A stretch of DNA of 64,000 nucleotides from SABY01 sp964593705 (lineage in GTDB: Bacteria > Bacteroidota > Bacteroidia > Bacteroidales > 4484-276). Of the stretch, positions 21,201 to 29,476 are shown piece by piece (within the stretch, counting starts at the first letter, position 1; the number at the start of each line of letters is the position of its first letter). The DNA lies in contig CAZQIV010000017.1 of assembly GCA_964593705.1 (NCBI GenBank), forward strand, positions 1-64,000, in the 5' to 3' direction. Position numbers and translations under genes: made by a program. The notes below the pieces were generated by a model. That model had not been told where the DNA came from, did no database searches, and worked only from the letters and a program-made list of their open reading frames with translations.

Positions 21201-22057
21201 CAATTTGCTATTGCAGGGCTGGCTGTTTTGCCCGATCCGCTTACATAACAATAAAGCCCTCCTCCAGTTGCAGAAGAAGAACCAGCAGTAACATAAAAGC
21301 CATTTATTTCGCAAGCCCCGGTAATACTTGTGGTAGAACCATCGGCTTTTAACACATTGTAGCTGTTGCTGCCCGCAATGTCGGTGTATGATTCAACAAT
21401 ACCACTGGTGTTGGTGTCGTTTCCATCGATATCGCCGGAAAGGATGGTAAGGTTGGTAGCCCAATCCCTTTCTGTGAGCAGGGTTTCGGTACCTGCAAAG
21501 CCACCATAAATTTTTACGCCTCCAATCAGGTTGTAGGTAGCAGCCAGGTCGTTGTTGGTAACTCCATCCCCTTCATCGGGGTAATAAACGCCATCGGCTA
21601 CCCAAACTTGATCGCCCGAAGTGGTAAGGGCCAGCCCCGATTGAAGATACTTTTTTGCGGTGGCCCAGGAGGAGCCATCGCCGCTATCATCAGCTTTGCT
21701 TGCGTCCACATAAACAATGGGCAAAGGCGTACCCCCTTCGTAAGGCCCCATATCGATGGTTGTATTCTGTATCCTCGCGTTTCCCGCGAGGTCATACGAT
21801 TCTGAATTTGCTGTATTATCTCCCGCATCAATAGCAGGCGAACCTGCATACACGCGAAGGTTGCCGGTGGAAGCATCGACAAAAGTTGGGTCGGAGTCGA
21901 TGTTGTTTCCGCCATCGGTGCCCAAATTCGTATCCCAACTTGTACTTCCACCCGATCCGGCTATATCGCAATTTGATATGTTACAAGTTGCAGCATTATT
22001 AAAAATTTCGTTTCCTGATGTTCCTGCCGTATTTCCCCATACGACACAGTTTTTCAT
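15143..22057 (-). CDS. central part of the giant secreted beta-helix protein (modules 2-6 and parts of 1 and 7)
   Basis: 2304 codons from an internal ATG; the open frame reaches back to about 22.39 kb. It has five full modules, each with a YVDASK...GDGLSWATAKKYLQ opening, a WVADGVYYPDEG motif, LYGGF, RDWxTNLTILSGDI, CEVNGFYIT, then many short strands (ITNCSFSGN, GGAMYN, NTIIWGNTA) typical of right-handed parallel beta-helices, and a NARIQNTTIDMGAYEGG end. Modules are close copies at the DNA level, with periods of about 1.1-1.3 kb. The last 30 residues are out of frame after the one-base deletion near 15275. The function is unknown; the architecture suits a long surface fibre or adhesin. Confidence 0.8.
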   Translation of the reverse strand: MKNCVVWGNTAGTSGNEIFNNAATCNISNCDIAGSGGSTSWDTNLGTDGGNNIDSDPTFVDASTGNLRVYAGSPAIDAGDNTANSESYDLAGNARIQNTTIDMGPYEGGTPLPIVYVDASKADDSGDGSSWATAKKYLQSGLALTTSGDQVWVADGVYYPDEGDGVTNNDLAATYNLIGGVKIYGGFAGTETLLTERDWATNLTILSGDIDGNDTNTSGIVESYTDIAGSNSYNVLKADGSTTSITGACEINGFYVTAGSSSATGGGLYCYVSGSGKTASPAIANCSFMGNKATGFGGAMYNYSVSLGTCNPSISNCSFSGNSGGNSGAVFNHGSGGTCSPSFINCNFTGNTTSVWGGAMTNRGDLSASGICNPSLTNCSMSGNQGQSGGAIFNYARDNGTCSPSFTNVSMSANHSIAYGGGMYTLITWPGTSVPVVTNTIIWGNTAASGYPNILNSVGTPTFSYCDIEGSGGSGSWVVAFGTDGGNNIDLDPTFVDAANDDLRLYTGSPAIDVGNNSANSETQDLAGNARIQNTTIDMGAYEGGVVVPPKTVYVDASKTDDTGDGLSWATAKKYLQSGYALAVSGDAVWVANGVYYPDQGDGVTLNDQDAKFYLKDGVKLYGGFEGTETLLTQRDWAINLTILSGDIDGNDTNTGGIVESYSDIAGNNSYYVMKADGPAASITSSCEVNGFYVTAASTPGNGGGLYCYASGFGNEVSPTITNCSFVGNKATGYGGALYNFSNSLATCNPAISSCSFSGNYGGNSGAVFNLGGTGTCSPSFLNCIFTDNTTPVWGGAITNRADGNANGICNPSYTNCSMSGNQGQSGGAIFNYARDNGTCSPSYINCSMSANYSIAYGGGMYTLVTAPGTSNPVVTNTIIWGNTAASGNPNIISSIGSPTFSYCDIEGSGGSGSWVAAFGADGGNNIDVDPTFLDAANDDLRLYTGSPAIDAGNNAANNETLDLAGNARIQNGTIDMGAYEGGASIPSITVYVDANKTDDTGDGLSWATAKKYLQSGLALASSGDVIWVADGVYYPDEGGSVTNNDRSASFVLIEGVKIYGGFAGIETLLTQRDWPTNLTILSGDIEQDDTNTDGNYIAETGSDIQGSNTYNLLKADASGGNITSACELNGFYITGGSGDEGAGLYCYATSSGQVASPSILNCAFSGNKNGGSGGAVYNYGGSAGTSSPSFSDCSFTGNESGKGAAIYNMGFNLGICNPSFLNCSFTENTAVYYGGAMYSEAVLYYGRCNPSLINCSISGNVAGSGGGFYNHAYDDGICSSSFVNCSFSANTATSYGGAMYNYFASASSNTALTNCIFWGNTATTDGNEIYNNTATASISYCDIQGSNGSGGSWLATLGNDGGNNIDSDPTFYDAANNDLHLIIGSPAIDVGDNAANSEPYDLGGNARIQNTTIDMGAYEGGVPPPPKTVYVDASKTDDSGDGLSWVTAKKYLQSGLALASSGDVIWVAGGVYYPDEGTGVTNDVLDETFNLMEGVKIFGGFAGNETLLTERDWVTNLTIISGDIQQDDTNTDGNYIAETGSDIQGNNTYYLLKANALGGNISSTCEINGFYITGGSDGSGAGLYCSAISFGQEITPSITNCTFSGNKNGGVGGAVYNYAGSTGICSPAFTACSFTGNESGSGAAVNNLGYNAGTCNPSFLNCSFTENTAVSNGGAMYNKAQYSGTCSPSLTNCSISGNEAEAGGGFYNYATNDGTCNPTFTNCSMSANNSTNSGGAMYNFLIVGTCHPVLTNSILWGNTATTDGNEIYNNTATATISYSDIQGSNGSGASWLVALGNDGGNNIDSDPTFVDAANNDLRLYVGSPAIDVGNNAANTETYDLAGNARIQNTTIDLGAYEGGVPLPSKTVFVDVSKTDDSGDGLSWATAKKYLQSALALAVSTDAVWVAGGVYYPDEGAGVTNNDQSATFNLIDGVKIYGGFAGTETLLTERDWATNETILSGDIDGNDTNTDGNNIAEAYTYIVGSNSTNVLYVNGTVTSVTSSCEVNGFYITAGSAVNGGGIYYYSLGAGLEASAKVTNCSFSGNMAISSGGAIGCYPQSSGTVSPIITNCSFSGNNAENGGAIALTSFFDGNLNATITNCSFSGNSAVEKGGAVYTYNFGTSNHFMKNCVLWGNTATAGFEIFNFTINIDLKISYCDIAGCGGSGGAWDDTFGFDQGGNIASDPSFVDAANGDLRLYVGSPAIDVGNNTANSETLDLAGNARIQNTTIDMGAYEGGVAYPKTIFVDANTANNGDGLSWAKPSSISKTGWHWLYRRMKFGWQMVFIILTKVMVLLMMTRLPPST

Positions 22058-22340
22058 AATGTTAGTGCTTGTTCCAAAAGTATTAGAAATACCGATTGCC
22101 CCTCCACTTGTAGTAGCGCTATTTTCGGAAAAACTGCAATTTGTAATCGTTGCGTTAAAGACTCCGAACCATGTATTTATGTTAATTGCTCCTCCATTAT
22201 TTGCGTTGTTCCCCGAAAAACTGCAATTTGTAATGCTTGGGCTGCTAGTTCCTGAGCCTGCTCCGTAACTATTGATTGCTGCTCCATTACCTGTAGCCTT
22301 ATGCCCGGAGAACCAACAATTGGTGATTTTCGCACTGGCT

Positions 22341-22919
22341 TCAAATACTGATGCGGAATAGTAATATATCCCACATCCGCCTCCGCCAGACGTACCCGGC
22401 TGTAATATAAAAGCCGTTTACTTCGCAGGAGGAAGTAATACTTGTAGCCGAAGCATCTACATTTAATATACGATTACTATTGCCGCCCTGTATGTCAGTG
22501 TACGTTTCCGCAATGAAGTTTCCATCGGTATTGGTATCGTCTTGCTCTATATCGCCGGAAAGGATAGTAAGATTAGTGGCCCAATCCCTTTGCATGGGCC
22601 GGGATTCGGTGCCTACAAAACCACCGTAAAGTTTAACTCCATCTTTAAGGTCGAATTTAGCAGCCTGGTCGTTGTTGGTCACACCTGTTCCTTCGTCGGG
22701 GTAGTAAACGCCATCGGCCACCCAAATTTCATCGCCCGAGGAGGCCATGGCATACGCTGATTGAAGATACTTCTTGGCTGTGGCCCAGCTAAGGCCGTCG
22801 CCGGTATCGTCGGCTTTGTCTATGTCAACATAGTAAGTGGTTGCCATTAAATAGCCTGGTAATACCAACAGTAGCATTACCACCAGTGCTTTTTTTGTCA
22901 AATTGTTAATTTGTTTCAT
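22341..22919 (-). CDS. N-terminal part of the giant secreted protein (signal peptide and module 1)
   Basis: 192 codons with the true start of the giant gene: MKQINNLTKKALVVMLLLVL then PGYLMATTYY, a clear Sec signal peptide. It continues with module 1 (VDIDKADDTGDG, WVADGVYYPDEG, ILSGDIEQDD, CEVNGFYITAG). The last ~18 residues (YVWRRRMWD...) are nonsense created by one extra base near 22390. The correct continuation is in the frame of the 2304-codon ORF downstream. Confidence 0.8.
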   Translation of the reverse strand: MKQINNLTKKALVVMLLLVLPGYLMATTYYVDIDKADDTGDGLSWATAKKYLQSAYAMASSGDEIWVADGVYYPDEGTGVTNNDQAAKFDLKDGVKLYGGFVGTESRPMQRDWATNLTILSGDIEQDDTNTDGNFIAETYTDIQGGNSNRILNVDASATSITSSCEVNGFYITAGYVWRRRMWDILLFRISI

Positions 22920-22978
22920 GTAAAATAAAATTTAATTAGAACTTATTATTAAATGTTTAGATGCTATTTTTTAATCTC

Positions 22979-23119
22979 TCAGTCGGTCCGTTTTTCACCT
23001 GCTGCCTTTTTCAGCGCCTCCTCTCCAATAATTTTTTGGAGGGCCTTTTTACTTTGCATACGTTGCTCGATAAAGTTCTTTACCAGTTCCGTGGTTGATA
23101 TTTTCTTTTGCTTTTTCAT
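22979..23119 (-). CDS. small basic protein of unknown function
   Basis: A 46-aa ORF starting MKKQKKISTTELVKNF, with about half charged residues (ending KKAAGEKRTD) and predicted helical. I chose the ATG at 23119 rather than the longer frame because a TACTTTTG box, the Bacteroidetes -7 promoter element, lies at 23150-23157 and would start transcription just upstream of it. I do not recognise the family. The overlapping plus-strand ORF looks like a shadow. Confidence 0.4.
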   Translation of the reverse strand: MKKQKKISTTELVKNFIEQRMQSKKALQKIIGEEALKKAAGEKRTD

Positions 23120-23149
23120 TATCAGAAAAATGATGAATTTGGTCTGCTG

Positions 23150-23157
23150 CAAAAGTA
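23150..23157 (-). promoter_or_regulatory. Bacteroidetes -7 promoter box TACTTTTG
   Basis: Matches TAnnTTTG on the minus strand, 30 bp upstream of the ATG of the small basic protein. Confidence 0.45.
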
Positions 23158-23203
23158 CAGGGAGGCAAGCAGTTTTCAGCTTTTTCGTACTATACATGTT
23201 CAA

Positions 23204-24052
23204 TACATAAAACTATACATGTTCTATACAAGGGTGGTGGAAGTCCATAATTAGTATTCGTCTATAAAGTCCAACTTATGCGTTGTTGCTCAAAATCCAA
23301 ATCCTTATCCCGCCCAATGCAGCCATTTTATTAGGGGTAATAATTAGTGGTTTTCGATTGTTAATAGATTGACAAACAATTTATCAAGATAAATTTACAA
23401 AACTCAATTATGGCGGCTGTGGTATTCAAATAGCGAAACCTCCCGCATGGGGCGGGACAGGCTGTACCGGGTTTTTCGAATCACGGAAATTCTTATGAGC
23501 TACAATACCTAAACTCCTACGGAGTTTTTTCAACCCGGTACGGGTTGTGGTATTGTAGTTAAATATAAGACCAGAAGGGTTTTACAACTCCGTAGGAGTT
23601 GCGCAATAAAGTATTTAATTAAAGAAAACAAAGAGTAAAAAATAAGAATATCAGAAAGATACAAAAGGTCATCCAAATTTAAGTGTCCGCCAAAAAGAAT
23701 ATTAGTAAATTGAGCTATTAATGTATAGGTTTTTAGTCTGGTACAATTTATTTACTAAATTGAATGGCTGAAAAAACGGAGGAGGGTATGGTGATTTCAT
23801 AATTCCCCTGTACAGGGGCTATTGAAAAGTACCGACTTTATGGACAGACTCAAATTAGGGGTGGGAGGTAAAGAGAAAATGACGAGACAAGTATCCATAC
23901 ACTCTGGTTTTAACCGCGTTGTTGGTTTGAGCTTGTGCAGCATTTTTGATGCAGGGAGCAAGCATGCGCCGGGCATGGACTTTAACCCAAAACGAAGCCC
24001 ACGAAATCTATAAAATAGGCTATTGTGGTTTTTTGATAACTATGTTTTGAGG
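23204..24052. other. 850-bp intergenic region with hairpins and possible IS debris
   Basis: No convincing gene. The region holds an inverted-repeat stretch at ~23500-23600 (CTACAATACC...GGTATTGTAG flanking ACTCCTACGGAGT and an AACCCGGTACGGGTT palindrome) and an AGTGTCCGCC motif at ~23683. GACTTTATGGACAG at ~23834 resembles the GTCCAT/GTGTCCG ends near the transposase remnant at 54-55 kb. The 63-codon plus-strand ORF at 23822 has no support. Confidence 0.45.
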
Positions 24053-24937
24053 TTAAAGCTCGGACAAGAAAATAAAGAGAGTTTCTTTATGTTGAAGCTT
24101 TAATTTTTTTCGGATACGGTAACGGGCAACATCAATACTGTGGGGTATCTGCCCTGTGATGGCCGAAATATCTTTTGAGGAAAAGTTGAGTTTGATAAAC
24201 GCGCACAATTTGAGTTCATTCTGTGAGAGTAAAGGGCAATGGGCTTGCAGATTTTTGAAAAAACTACTGTGGACATTCTCAAAATACTTCCTGAATTCCT
24301 CCCAAACAGATTGCTTACTACTGATGTTCAATTTTTTTATAACACTTTGGATATGTTCCTCTATGGTTTCGTTATCGCTTATTTCGAGGATTTTTTGTAA
24401 GTCTTCGCCAATGGATTTCAACAACTCCTGGTTGCGGATATTGTTCAGGGTATTTACCGTTAACTCTTTGTCCTTAATGGCAAGGTTGCTTATCAACAGT
24501 TCATTTTCTTTGCTGTGTAATTCTTCTTTTTGATTCTGAATAATTTTGTGCGATTCCATTAATTCCAACATCGAGCGTATCCGTGCCAGCAATTCCACCT
24601 CGTCGACGGGTTTGCGCACAAAATCCACGGCACCGACTTCAAGGGCTGCCATCAGGTTTTTGGACGATGTCATCATGCCGGTACACATAATTACCGGAAT
24701 TTGACGGGTGAGGGTTTTCATCTTTAGTTTTTCAATTAACTCCAGACCCGACATATATGGCATTTCCCAATCGGTGATAATCAGGTCGGGTAATCTGGTG
24801 GATGCAATTTCCAAGGCTTCGGCAGGATATATTGTCCGTAGAATATTGTAAGGCTTTCCTGACTTATCAACAATATTCACTATCCTTTTAAGAAAAGCTG
24901 CCTCATCATCAACTATTAAAATCGTATAATTTTTCAT
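24053..24937 (-). CDS. response regulator with C-terminal LuxR-like HTH
   Basis: A 294-aa two-component regulator. Residues 1-120 form a receiver domain: acidic pair in ILIVDDEAA, phosphoacceptor Asp in DLIITDWEMP (residue ~55), Thr in IMCTGMM and Lys in VRKPVDE. A helical linker follows (residues ~125-200, likely coiled coil, ending with LNISSKQSVWEEF). The C-terminus (LSQNELKLCAFIKL, SSKDISAITG, ARYRIRKKLKL) is a LuxR-like helix-turn-helix as found in Bacteroidetes regulators that pair with TPR sensor proteins. It ends 12 bp from the start of the histidine kinase gene, so the two form an operon and probably one signalling pair. Confidence 0.85.
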   Translation of the reverse strand: MKNYTILIVDDEAAFLKRIVNIVDKSGKPYNILRTIYPAEALEIASTRLPDLIITDWEMPYMSGLELIEKLKMKTLTRQIPVIMCTGMMTSSKNLMAALEVGAVDFVRKPVDEVELLARIRSMLELMESHKIIQNQKEELHSKENELLISNLAIKDKELTVNTLNNIRNQELLKSIGEDLQKILEISDNETIEEHIQSVIKKLNISSKQSVWEEFRKYFENVHSSFFKNLQAHCPLLSQNELKLCAFIKLNFSSKDISAITGQIPHSIDVARYRIRKKLKLQHKETLFIFLSEL

Positions 24938-24949
24938 CTAATTTCAGAA

Positions 24950-27301
24950 TTAAATATTAAGCAATTCTATATACTTTTCTTTATTTGCTGCATCAATAGC
25001 ACGCATCAAGCGCTTTCTCCAGCTTAAAATATTTTCCGATTCAAACTTGTCAACCTGATTGAGGATTTTTAGAATGAGAGAAACTTCATAATAATCAATA
25101 TCCTTGAGTTGCTGAATAATTGTTTCCAATTGTCCGCGCTCACTTTCGCTAAAAATAATTGGTGTTTGACCTTCATCGACCTGTTGCAACTTAGTCGATA
25201 TAAAATCTTCGCTTTTGATTCTATTCAGTGTGAACCAAAACTCAGCACCTTTGCCCCGGTTTGGTTCAGCACCAATTGAACCTCCGTGGGCTTCAATGGC
25301 CATCTTGCAAAACGCCAAACCAAGTCCGAAGGATCTGGCCTCTCCTGAATTTTTCGCATCGGCCTGATAATATTTATCAAAAAGTTTATCGATGTTTTTA
25401 TCATCGATTCCCTCTCCCTCGTCAAGTACTTTAAACTTAACCCAATCCTGTTCGTCGCTTGTTGCCAAAATCAAAATCTTACCATTTAACGGGCTGTATT
25501 TAATCGCGTTGCTAAGTAGATTTTCGAAGACCCGTTCGAGTGTTTCCACATCGGCACCCACAAAAATATCTTCAGGAACCTGGTTTATTATTTCAATAAA
25601 TTTGTTTTCGGCAATTAAGCTAACCCGGTTTATAGCACTGTTTGCAAGCTCCCTTACCTGACAGCTTCTAACTTTCAGGGGCATGTTGGTGTTCTCATAT
25701 TTATTTACATCCAACAGGTTCGTCACCAGGTTTAGCATATTAGTGCCAGCCTGCTTAATTTGCCTTTGCTCAATATTGGCAGCTTTGTCGCTGAGGCCAA
25801 TTATTGTACTAAGAGGATTTTTCAAGTCGTGGGCAATCAGGCTGGTCATGGTTTCTTTAAACTTATCAAGTTCTTCAAGCTTACTATTGGTGGTTTTAAG
25901 CTTAGCGGCCTGTGTAGATATTTTTTCATTTTGTTGTTCCAGCAACATATTTATCCTTTTTTGTTTCTGCCTACTCCTGAAAATTACAATGAGAATGATT
26001 AAAATACTACCCAGGCCAATCAATAAAAAGTAAAAATAATACTTCTGCTTTTGAGCCCTTTCCCGATTTTGTTCAGCTTTGGCTTTTTCATTTACCAGTT
26101 GTTTCTTTTGCTGCGAAATAAGGTGTTCCTTTTGTTTTGTATCAAATGCCACCCGCATACTCATGCTATTGGCATATTCTTTTGCCTTTTCTACCGAGTC
26201 GTTGTAATTAATGTATCTATCTGAAAAGGAATAAGCCAAATCATATTGTCCGAGGTCATTCAAAACTTTACTCTTTGTAAGAATGTATTTGGCTATTGGC
26301 TGATTGTACTTCATTAATTGTATATAATGCCAGGCACTGTCGAGCATGTTGTTTGCCCGAATGGGCTTACCCATGAGCCGGTAACATTCGGCAAGAGAGA
26401 GTTGACCCGACACCATATTTCTGTAAGTTAACGGATCTTTCCTTCGCTTTAGGTGATTTATCTCGTTTAATAGCAGGGGGACAGCTCTTTCGTATTCACC
26501 TTTCATGATAAGTGCTGAACCAATATTTCCAATAACCATAACAAGAAACAAAGAATCGTTACCCGGTAGATTAATAGAGAGCATTTGTTTCGCAATATTG
26601 AAATAATATAGGGCACTGTCGGGTTCAAATAGTTTTAAACAGGCAAAGCCATTATTATTATAATAATTTGGTATCCATTTTTCGTTGACTGTTCCAGCTA
26701 TTTCTTTGATATAATTATTGTTCCATGCAATATATTCATGATACAATCCTGAGACATAATACAAGGTGTTAATGTCTTTGTACCGGAAACTGCTTGTCTT
26801 TTTAATTTCATTGCTATCCAAGTTATTTATCAGATCATTACGTAATAAAATATAATCGAAACCAACATCATACAATTCACTCTCGCAATAAACTCCAGCC
26901 AGGACATCGTAAATAAAAATACTATCAATGACAGTAATTTTCCTGTCATTTAGTAAAATGCTGTCGGATAAATTTATAATTAATTCATATTGCAAGATCC
27001 TGCCTAACCATTTAAATAGGGCTTCAATAGAGGCTGAATGAAGTTCGGGGTCGTTCGACTGGCTTGCATCCAAATAAATTCCCTTCAATAATGATGAAAC
27101 TGTATCTGCATTTTCCAACTTTCGGATGGATTCTATAGAAGAGTGAAACAGGGCAATTTTCTGGCTGTTACTTTTAGCAGAATGAAATTGAATCAGGAAT
27201 TCCTCAAGCTTATCCTCGGCTGTTTCTTCCTGGGCAAGAACAAACAGAGGCAGGCAAAGCACCAGTAAGATTAAAAGTTTGTATTTAGAAAGCTTAAGCA
27301 T
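24950..27301 (-). CDS. TPR-containing membrane histidine kinase
   Basis: A 783-aa hybrid of periplasmic sensor and kinase. It has a signal peptide (residues 1-23, LLVLCLPLFVLAQ), about 370 residues of helical TPR-like repeats (YYFNIAKQML, SLAECYRLMG, AYSFSDRYINY), a transmembrane helix near residue 430 (FYFLLIGLGSILIILIVIF), then a coiled coil. The HisKA domain has the phospho-His in LIAHDLKNPLSTI, and the HATPase part has the N box ENLLSNAIKYSP, G1 DEGEGID and G2 FGLGLAFCK. A ~70-residue tail follows. It lies just upstream of the response regulator on the same strand. The signal sensed is unknown. Confidence 0.88.
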   Translation of the reverse strand: MLKLSKYKLLILLVLCLPLFVLAQEETAEDKLEEFLIQFHSAKSNSQKIALFHSSIESIRKLENADTVSSLLKGIYLDASQSNDPELHSASIEALFKWLGRILQYELIINLSDSILLNDRKITVIDSIFIYDVLAGVYCESELYDVGFDYILLRNDLINNLDSNEIKKTSSFRYKDINTLYYVSGLYHEYIAWNNNYIKEIAGTVNEKWIPNYYNNNGFACLKLFEPDSALYYFNIAKQMLSINLPGNDSLFLVMVIGNIGSALIMKGEYERAVPLLLNEINHLKRRKDPLTYRNMVSGQLSLAECYRLMGKPIRANNMLDSAWHYIQLMKYNQPIAKYILTKSKVLNDLGQYDLAYSFSDRYINYNDSVEKAKEYANSMSMRVAFDTKQKEHLISQQKKQLVNEKAKAEQNRERAQKQKYYFYFLLIGLGSILIILIVIFRSRQKQKRINMLLEQQNEKISTQAAKLKTTNSKLEELDKFKETMTSLIAHDLKNPLSTIIGLSDKAANIEQRQIKQAGTNMLNLVTNLLDVNKYENTNMPLKVRSCQVRELANSAINRVSLIAENKFIEIINQVPEDIFVGADVETLERVFENLLSNAIKYSPLNGKILILATSDEQDWVKFKVLDEGEGIDDKNIDKLFDKYYQADAKNSGEARSFGLGLAFCKMAIEAHGGSIGAEPNRGKGAEFWFTLNRIKSEDFISTKLQQVDEGQTPIIFSESERGQLETIIQQLKDIDYYEVSLILKILNQVDKFESENILSWRKRLMRAIDAANKEKYIELLNI

Positions 27302-27400
27302 AAATTATAAATGAGCTTGTAAAAATAGGATAAAACTAAAACGATTATGTGTATAATGCTAATTCTTAAAACAAACCGGTTTCCCTGGATAATTCCTTTC

Positions 27401-29071
27401 TTACAACTTTAAAAATTTCAAGGTTGAACTTCTGTTTGCAGCACTTATTTTAATCAAATACAACCCTTGTGGTAATACTTTGAGCTGAATGCTTTTGGTG
27501 TTGTTTTTATTACTGATTGTGCCCAATGATTGTTTTAATACTAACTGGCCGTTTATATTTCGCACCTCTGCATTTACGTCACCCTGCCATGCTTTAGGAT
27601 TTAAAAACCTAAGCATGGTTTCAGATAAAACAGGGTTTGGTGAAAGAACAAAACCACCATCTTCTTTATATTGCCGATCTGGAATCCCAACAACTTCAGT
27701 AATAGAAAATGGCATTTCATTTATCGCAAATAAATCGGGCAGATTGGGAATTGTCATTTTCAGAAAACACTCTTCCGCATCGATGTTGGGTACCGTCCAG
27801 GCGTAGGGTGAGTTCCCGGCAGGAGTACTGTTTACAACAGTACTCCATGTTTGTCCGTTGTCCGGCGAAAATTCAATCCTCACCGAACTAATAATTTCGC
27901 TTTCCCAGGTTATGTCGAAGGTGCTATTCCCGGTAAGGTTTTCTCCACCTGTGGGCGAAGTTAGGTCGAGGCGGAAAACAATGAAGAAATTATTGGTTTC
28001 GTCATATACCTCAGGGTAGCCGGTTTCTGAAATTTTAATCTTGCACCATGAGGCTGCTACTTCCGGAATCCAGCTATATGCACCATTGTTTGCCGGAATA
28101 CCCTCATCAATCGTTACCCAGTCGCCATTAAATGAAGTTTTATAAGCCAGTGTAATTTCATCAACCAATTCGCTTGTCCAGGTAATTTCATAAGGCGTTC
28201 CTACGCGTGCATAGCCAAAGCCGGAAGGGCTTGTCAATTCCAGTTGACAGAGGGTAAAAGGTGTGTCGCAAATATCAAATACATCCGGGTTTGCCACATC
28301 GCTAATTTTTACCAGGCATTCGGTAGATGTAATGTTAGGCGGTGTCCAGCCATAAGAACGGGTATTGGCCGATGTCGATTCCATAACTTCCGCCCAGCTT
28401 TGTCCATTATCTGAAGAAAATTCGATGTTAACATCGGCAACAAATTCACTTTCCCAGGTAATATTGTTTTCAACAAAAGCATTCCATTTTGTATTGCCTG
28501 TTGGCGATGTTAGTGCTAATTGCGCTGTTCCGGTAACCACTCTTATGCTATCGATCACCACATCAATCAGGGGTTTGTCGTTACCATCGGTTTCTACTTC
28601 ACTAATGGCATACACCACCTCCATGCCGTCAATTATTTTTCCAAAGATCGAATGGACATCATCCAGCCACTCGGTGGGCGCAACCGTGATGAAGTATTGT
28701 GAGCCATTGGTGTTAGGACCCGAATTGGCCATGGACAATATCCCCGGTTCATCGTGGCGAAGGTCGGGATGAAATTCATCATCGAAAGTGTAGCCCGGGC
28801 CGCCACTGCCATTGCCGTTTGGACAGCCGTCCTGATTCATAAAACCGCTAATCACACGGTGAAAAATCAGATCGTCATAAAAATTGGCATTGGTGAGGTC
28901 GATAAAGTTTTGCGCCGTCATTGGCACCAAATCTTCGCGCAACTGTGCCCTGAAATCGCCCATGGAGGTGTACCACTGAACTACCGTTTGTGAATAAACA
29001 TTGCTGCTAATAGTTAATCCGGCAATGATAAGAGTAAGGCTGAATAATTTGGAAAAATTTGTAAATTTCAT
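27401..29071 (-). CDS. secreted cyclophilin-type peptidyl-prolyl isomerase with T9SS domain
   Basis: A 556-aa protein: signal peptide (residues 1-27, to NVYSQ), cyclophilin domain (~residues 30-180; FHRVISGFMNQDG, NGSQYFITV, HSIFGKIIDGMEVV), then three repeated Ig-like domains of the Kre9/Knh1-like type (each with ITWESE or ITWTSE, IEFSSDNGQSW, LVKISD), and a T9SS type A sorting domain (FVLSPNPVLSETML, QGLYLIKISA, TLKFLKL). Known cyclophilins isomerise X-Pro bonds, here presumably at the cell surface or outside the cell. Neighbouring genes are the two-component system downstream and a repeat-rich spacer upstream. Confidence 0.88.
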   Translation of the reverse strand: MKFTNFSKLFSLTLIIAGLTISSNVYSQTVVQWYTSMGDFRAQLREDLVPMTAQNFIDLTNANFYDDLIFHRVISGFMNQDGCPNGNGSGGPGYTFDDEFHPDLRHDEPGILSMANSGPNTNGSQYFITVAPTEWLDDVHSIFGKIIDGMEVVYAISEVETDGNDKPLIDVVIDSIRVVTGTAQLALTSPTGNTKWNAFVENNITWESEFVADVNIEFSSDNGQSWAEVMESTSANTRSYGWTPPNITSTECLVKISDVANPDVFDICDTPFTLCQLELTSPSGFGYARVGTPYEITWTSELVDEITLAYKTSFNGDWVTIDEGIPANNGAYSWIPEVAASWCKIKISETGYPEVYDETNNFFIVFRLDLTSPTGGENLTGNSTFDITWESEIISSVRIEFSPDNGQTWSTVVNSTPAGNSPYAWTVPNIDAEECFLKMTIPNLPDLFAINEMPFSITEVVGIPDRQYKEDGGFVLSPNPVLSETMLRFLNPKAWQGDVNAEVRNINGQLVLKQSLGTISNKNNTKSIQLKVLPQGLYLIKISAANRSSTLKFLKL

Positions 29072-29264
29072 GGTGATATTTGTTTTGAGTTAATTTTCAA
29101 TAACCAATAATTGGTTCAAATGTAGTTTTTTTTCTTTTCCCTTAAAAATTCTTGTACTCTTCGTTTTGATGTTTCCATCCCGAAACTTCGGGATTGGAAA
29201 GTCAGTAACACCTTTAATTCTGCTACAATGAAACTTTCCTGTGTTCAACGTTAGTGAGATTTAA

Positions 29265-29395
29265 AAACGTTAAAACTCAGCATGTTTTTTTTGACGTTTT
29301 CATGTCCTTCGGACGATTGAAAATCGGCGTCAAACTTTCTATCGTCCGGGGAACGAGGATTTATCTCGCTGGAAGCGGACATAGAAACGTTAAAG
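29265..29395. repeat. dispersed intergenic repeat, copy A
   Basis: About 130 bp (AACGTTAAAA..., TTTTGACGTTTTCATG, CTTCGGACGATTGAAAATCG, AACTTTCTATCGTCCG, GAGGATTTATCTCGCTGGAA) similar along its length to 33032-33190. It is non-coding and sits in the 29072-29476 spacer, which holds nothing else apart from the HicB-like gene's promoter. Confidence 0.6.
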
Positions 29396-29450
29396 GAACA
29401 TCTCCCCTTTTTTTTGAAGAGTCAATTCCACCTTAATTTTCCAAAAAATG

Positions 29451-29458
29451 TACCTTTG
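29451..29458 (+). promoter_or_regulatory. Bacteroidetes -7 box TACCTTTG upstream of the interrupted HicB-like gene
   Basis: TAnnTTTG match 18 bp before the ATG at 29477. The surrounding ~35 bp are nearly identical to the promoter of the sister gene at 34850. Confidence 0.6.
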
Positions 29459-29476
29459 TGTAAATCTTAATAAATT

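Larger units (their letters stand above)
12600..22919 (-). other. one ancestral 10.3-kb gene for a seven-module T9SS-secreted beta-helix protein, split by two frameshifts
   Basis: The three minus-strand ORFs 22919-22341, 22057-15143 and 15284-12600 are parts of one gene. Near 22390 one extra base shifts the frame: removing the T after GCCGGG restores TAGTSGGG and the reading continues into the 22057 ORF without loss. Near 15275 one base is missing from a GCCAAGGCCAAG-like tandem, and restoring it joins AK to KQYLQDGLAL. Rejoined, the protein is about 3430 aa: signal peptide, seven modules of about 370-440 aa, a non-repeated domain and a T9SS type A C-terminus. Modules begin with a VDASKTDDTGDG-type motif at about 22.84, 21.72, 20.40, 19.09, 17.77, 16.45 and 15.33 kb and end with NARIQNTTIDMGAYEGG. 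Confidence 0.8.

Noticed and set aside
22953..23210. 85-codon plus-strand ORF opposite the small basic protein
   Set aside because: Hydrophobic Cys/Phe-rich translation without motif; the minus-strand frame has a promoter box and balanced composition.
23822..24013. 63-codon plus-strand ORF
   Set aside because: No family resemblance, no promoter and a position in repeat-rich spacer DNA.
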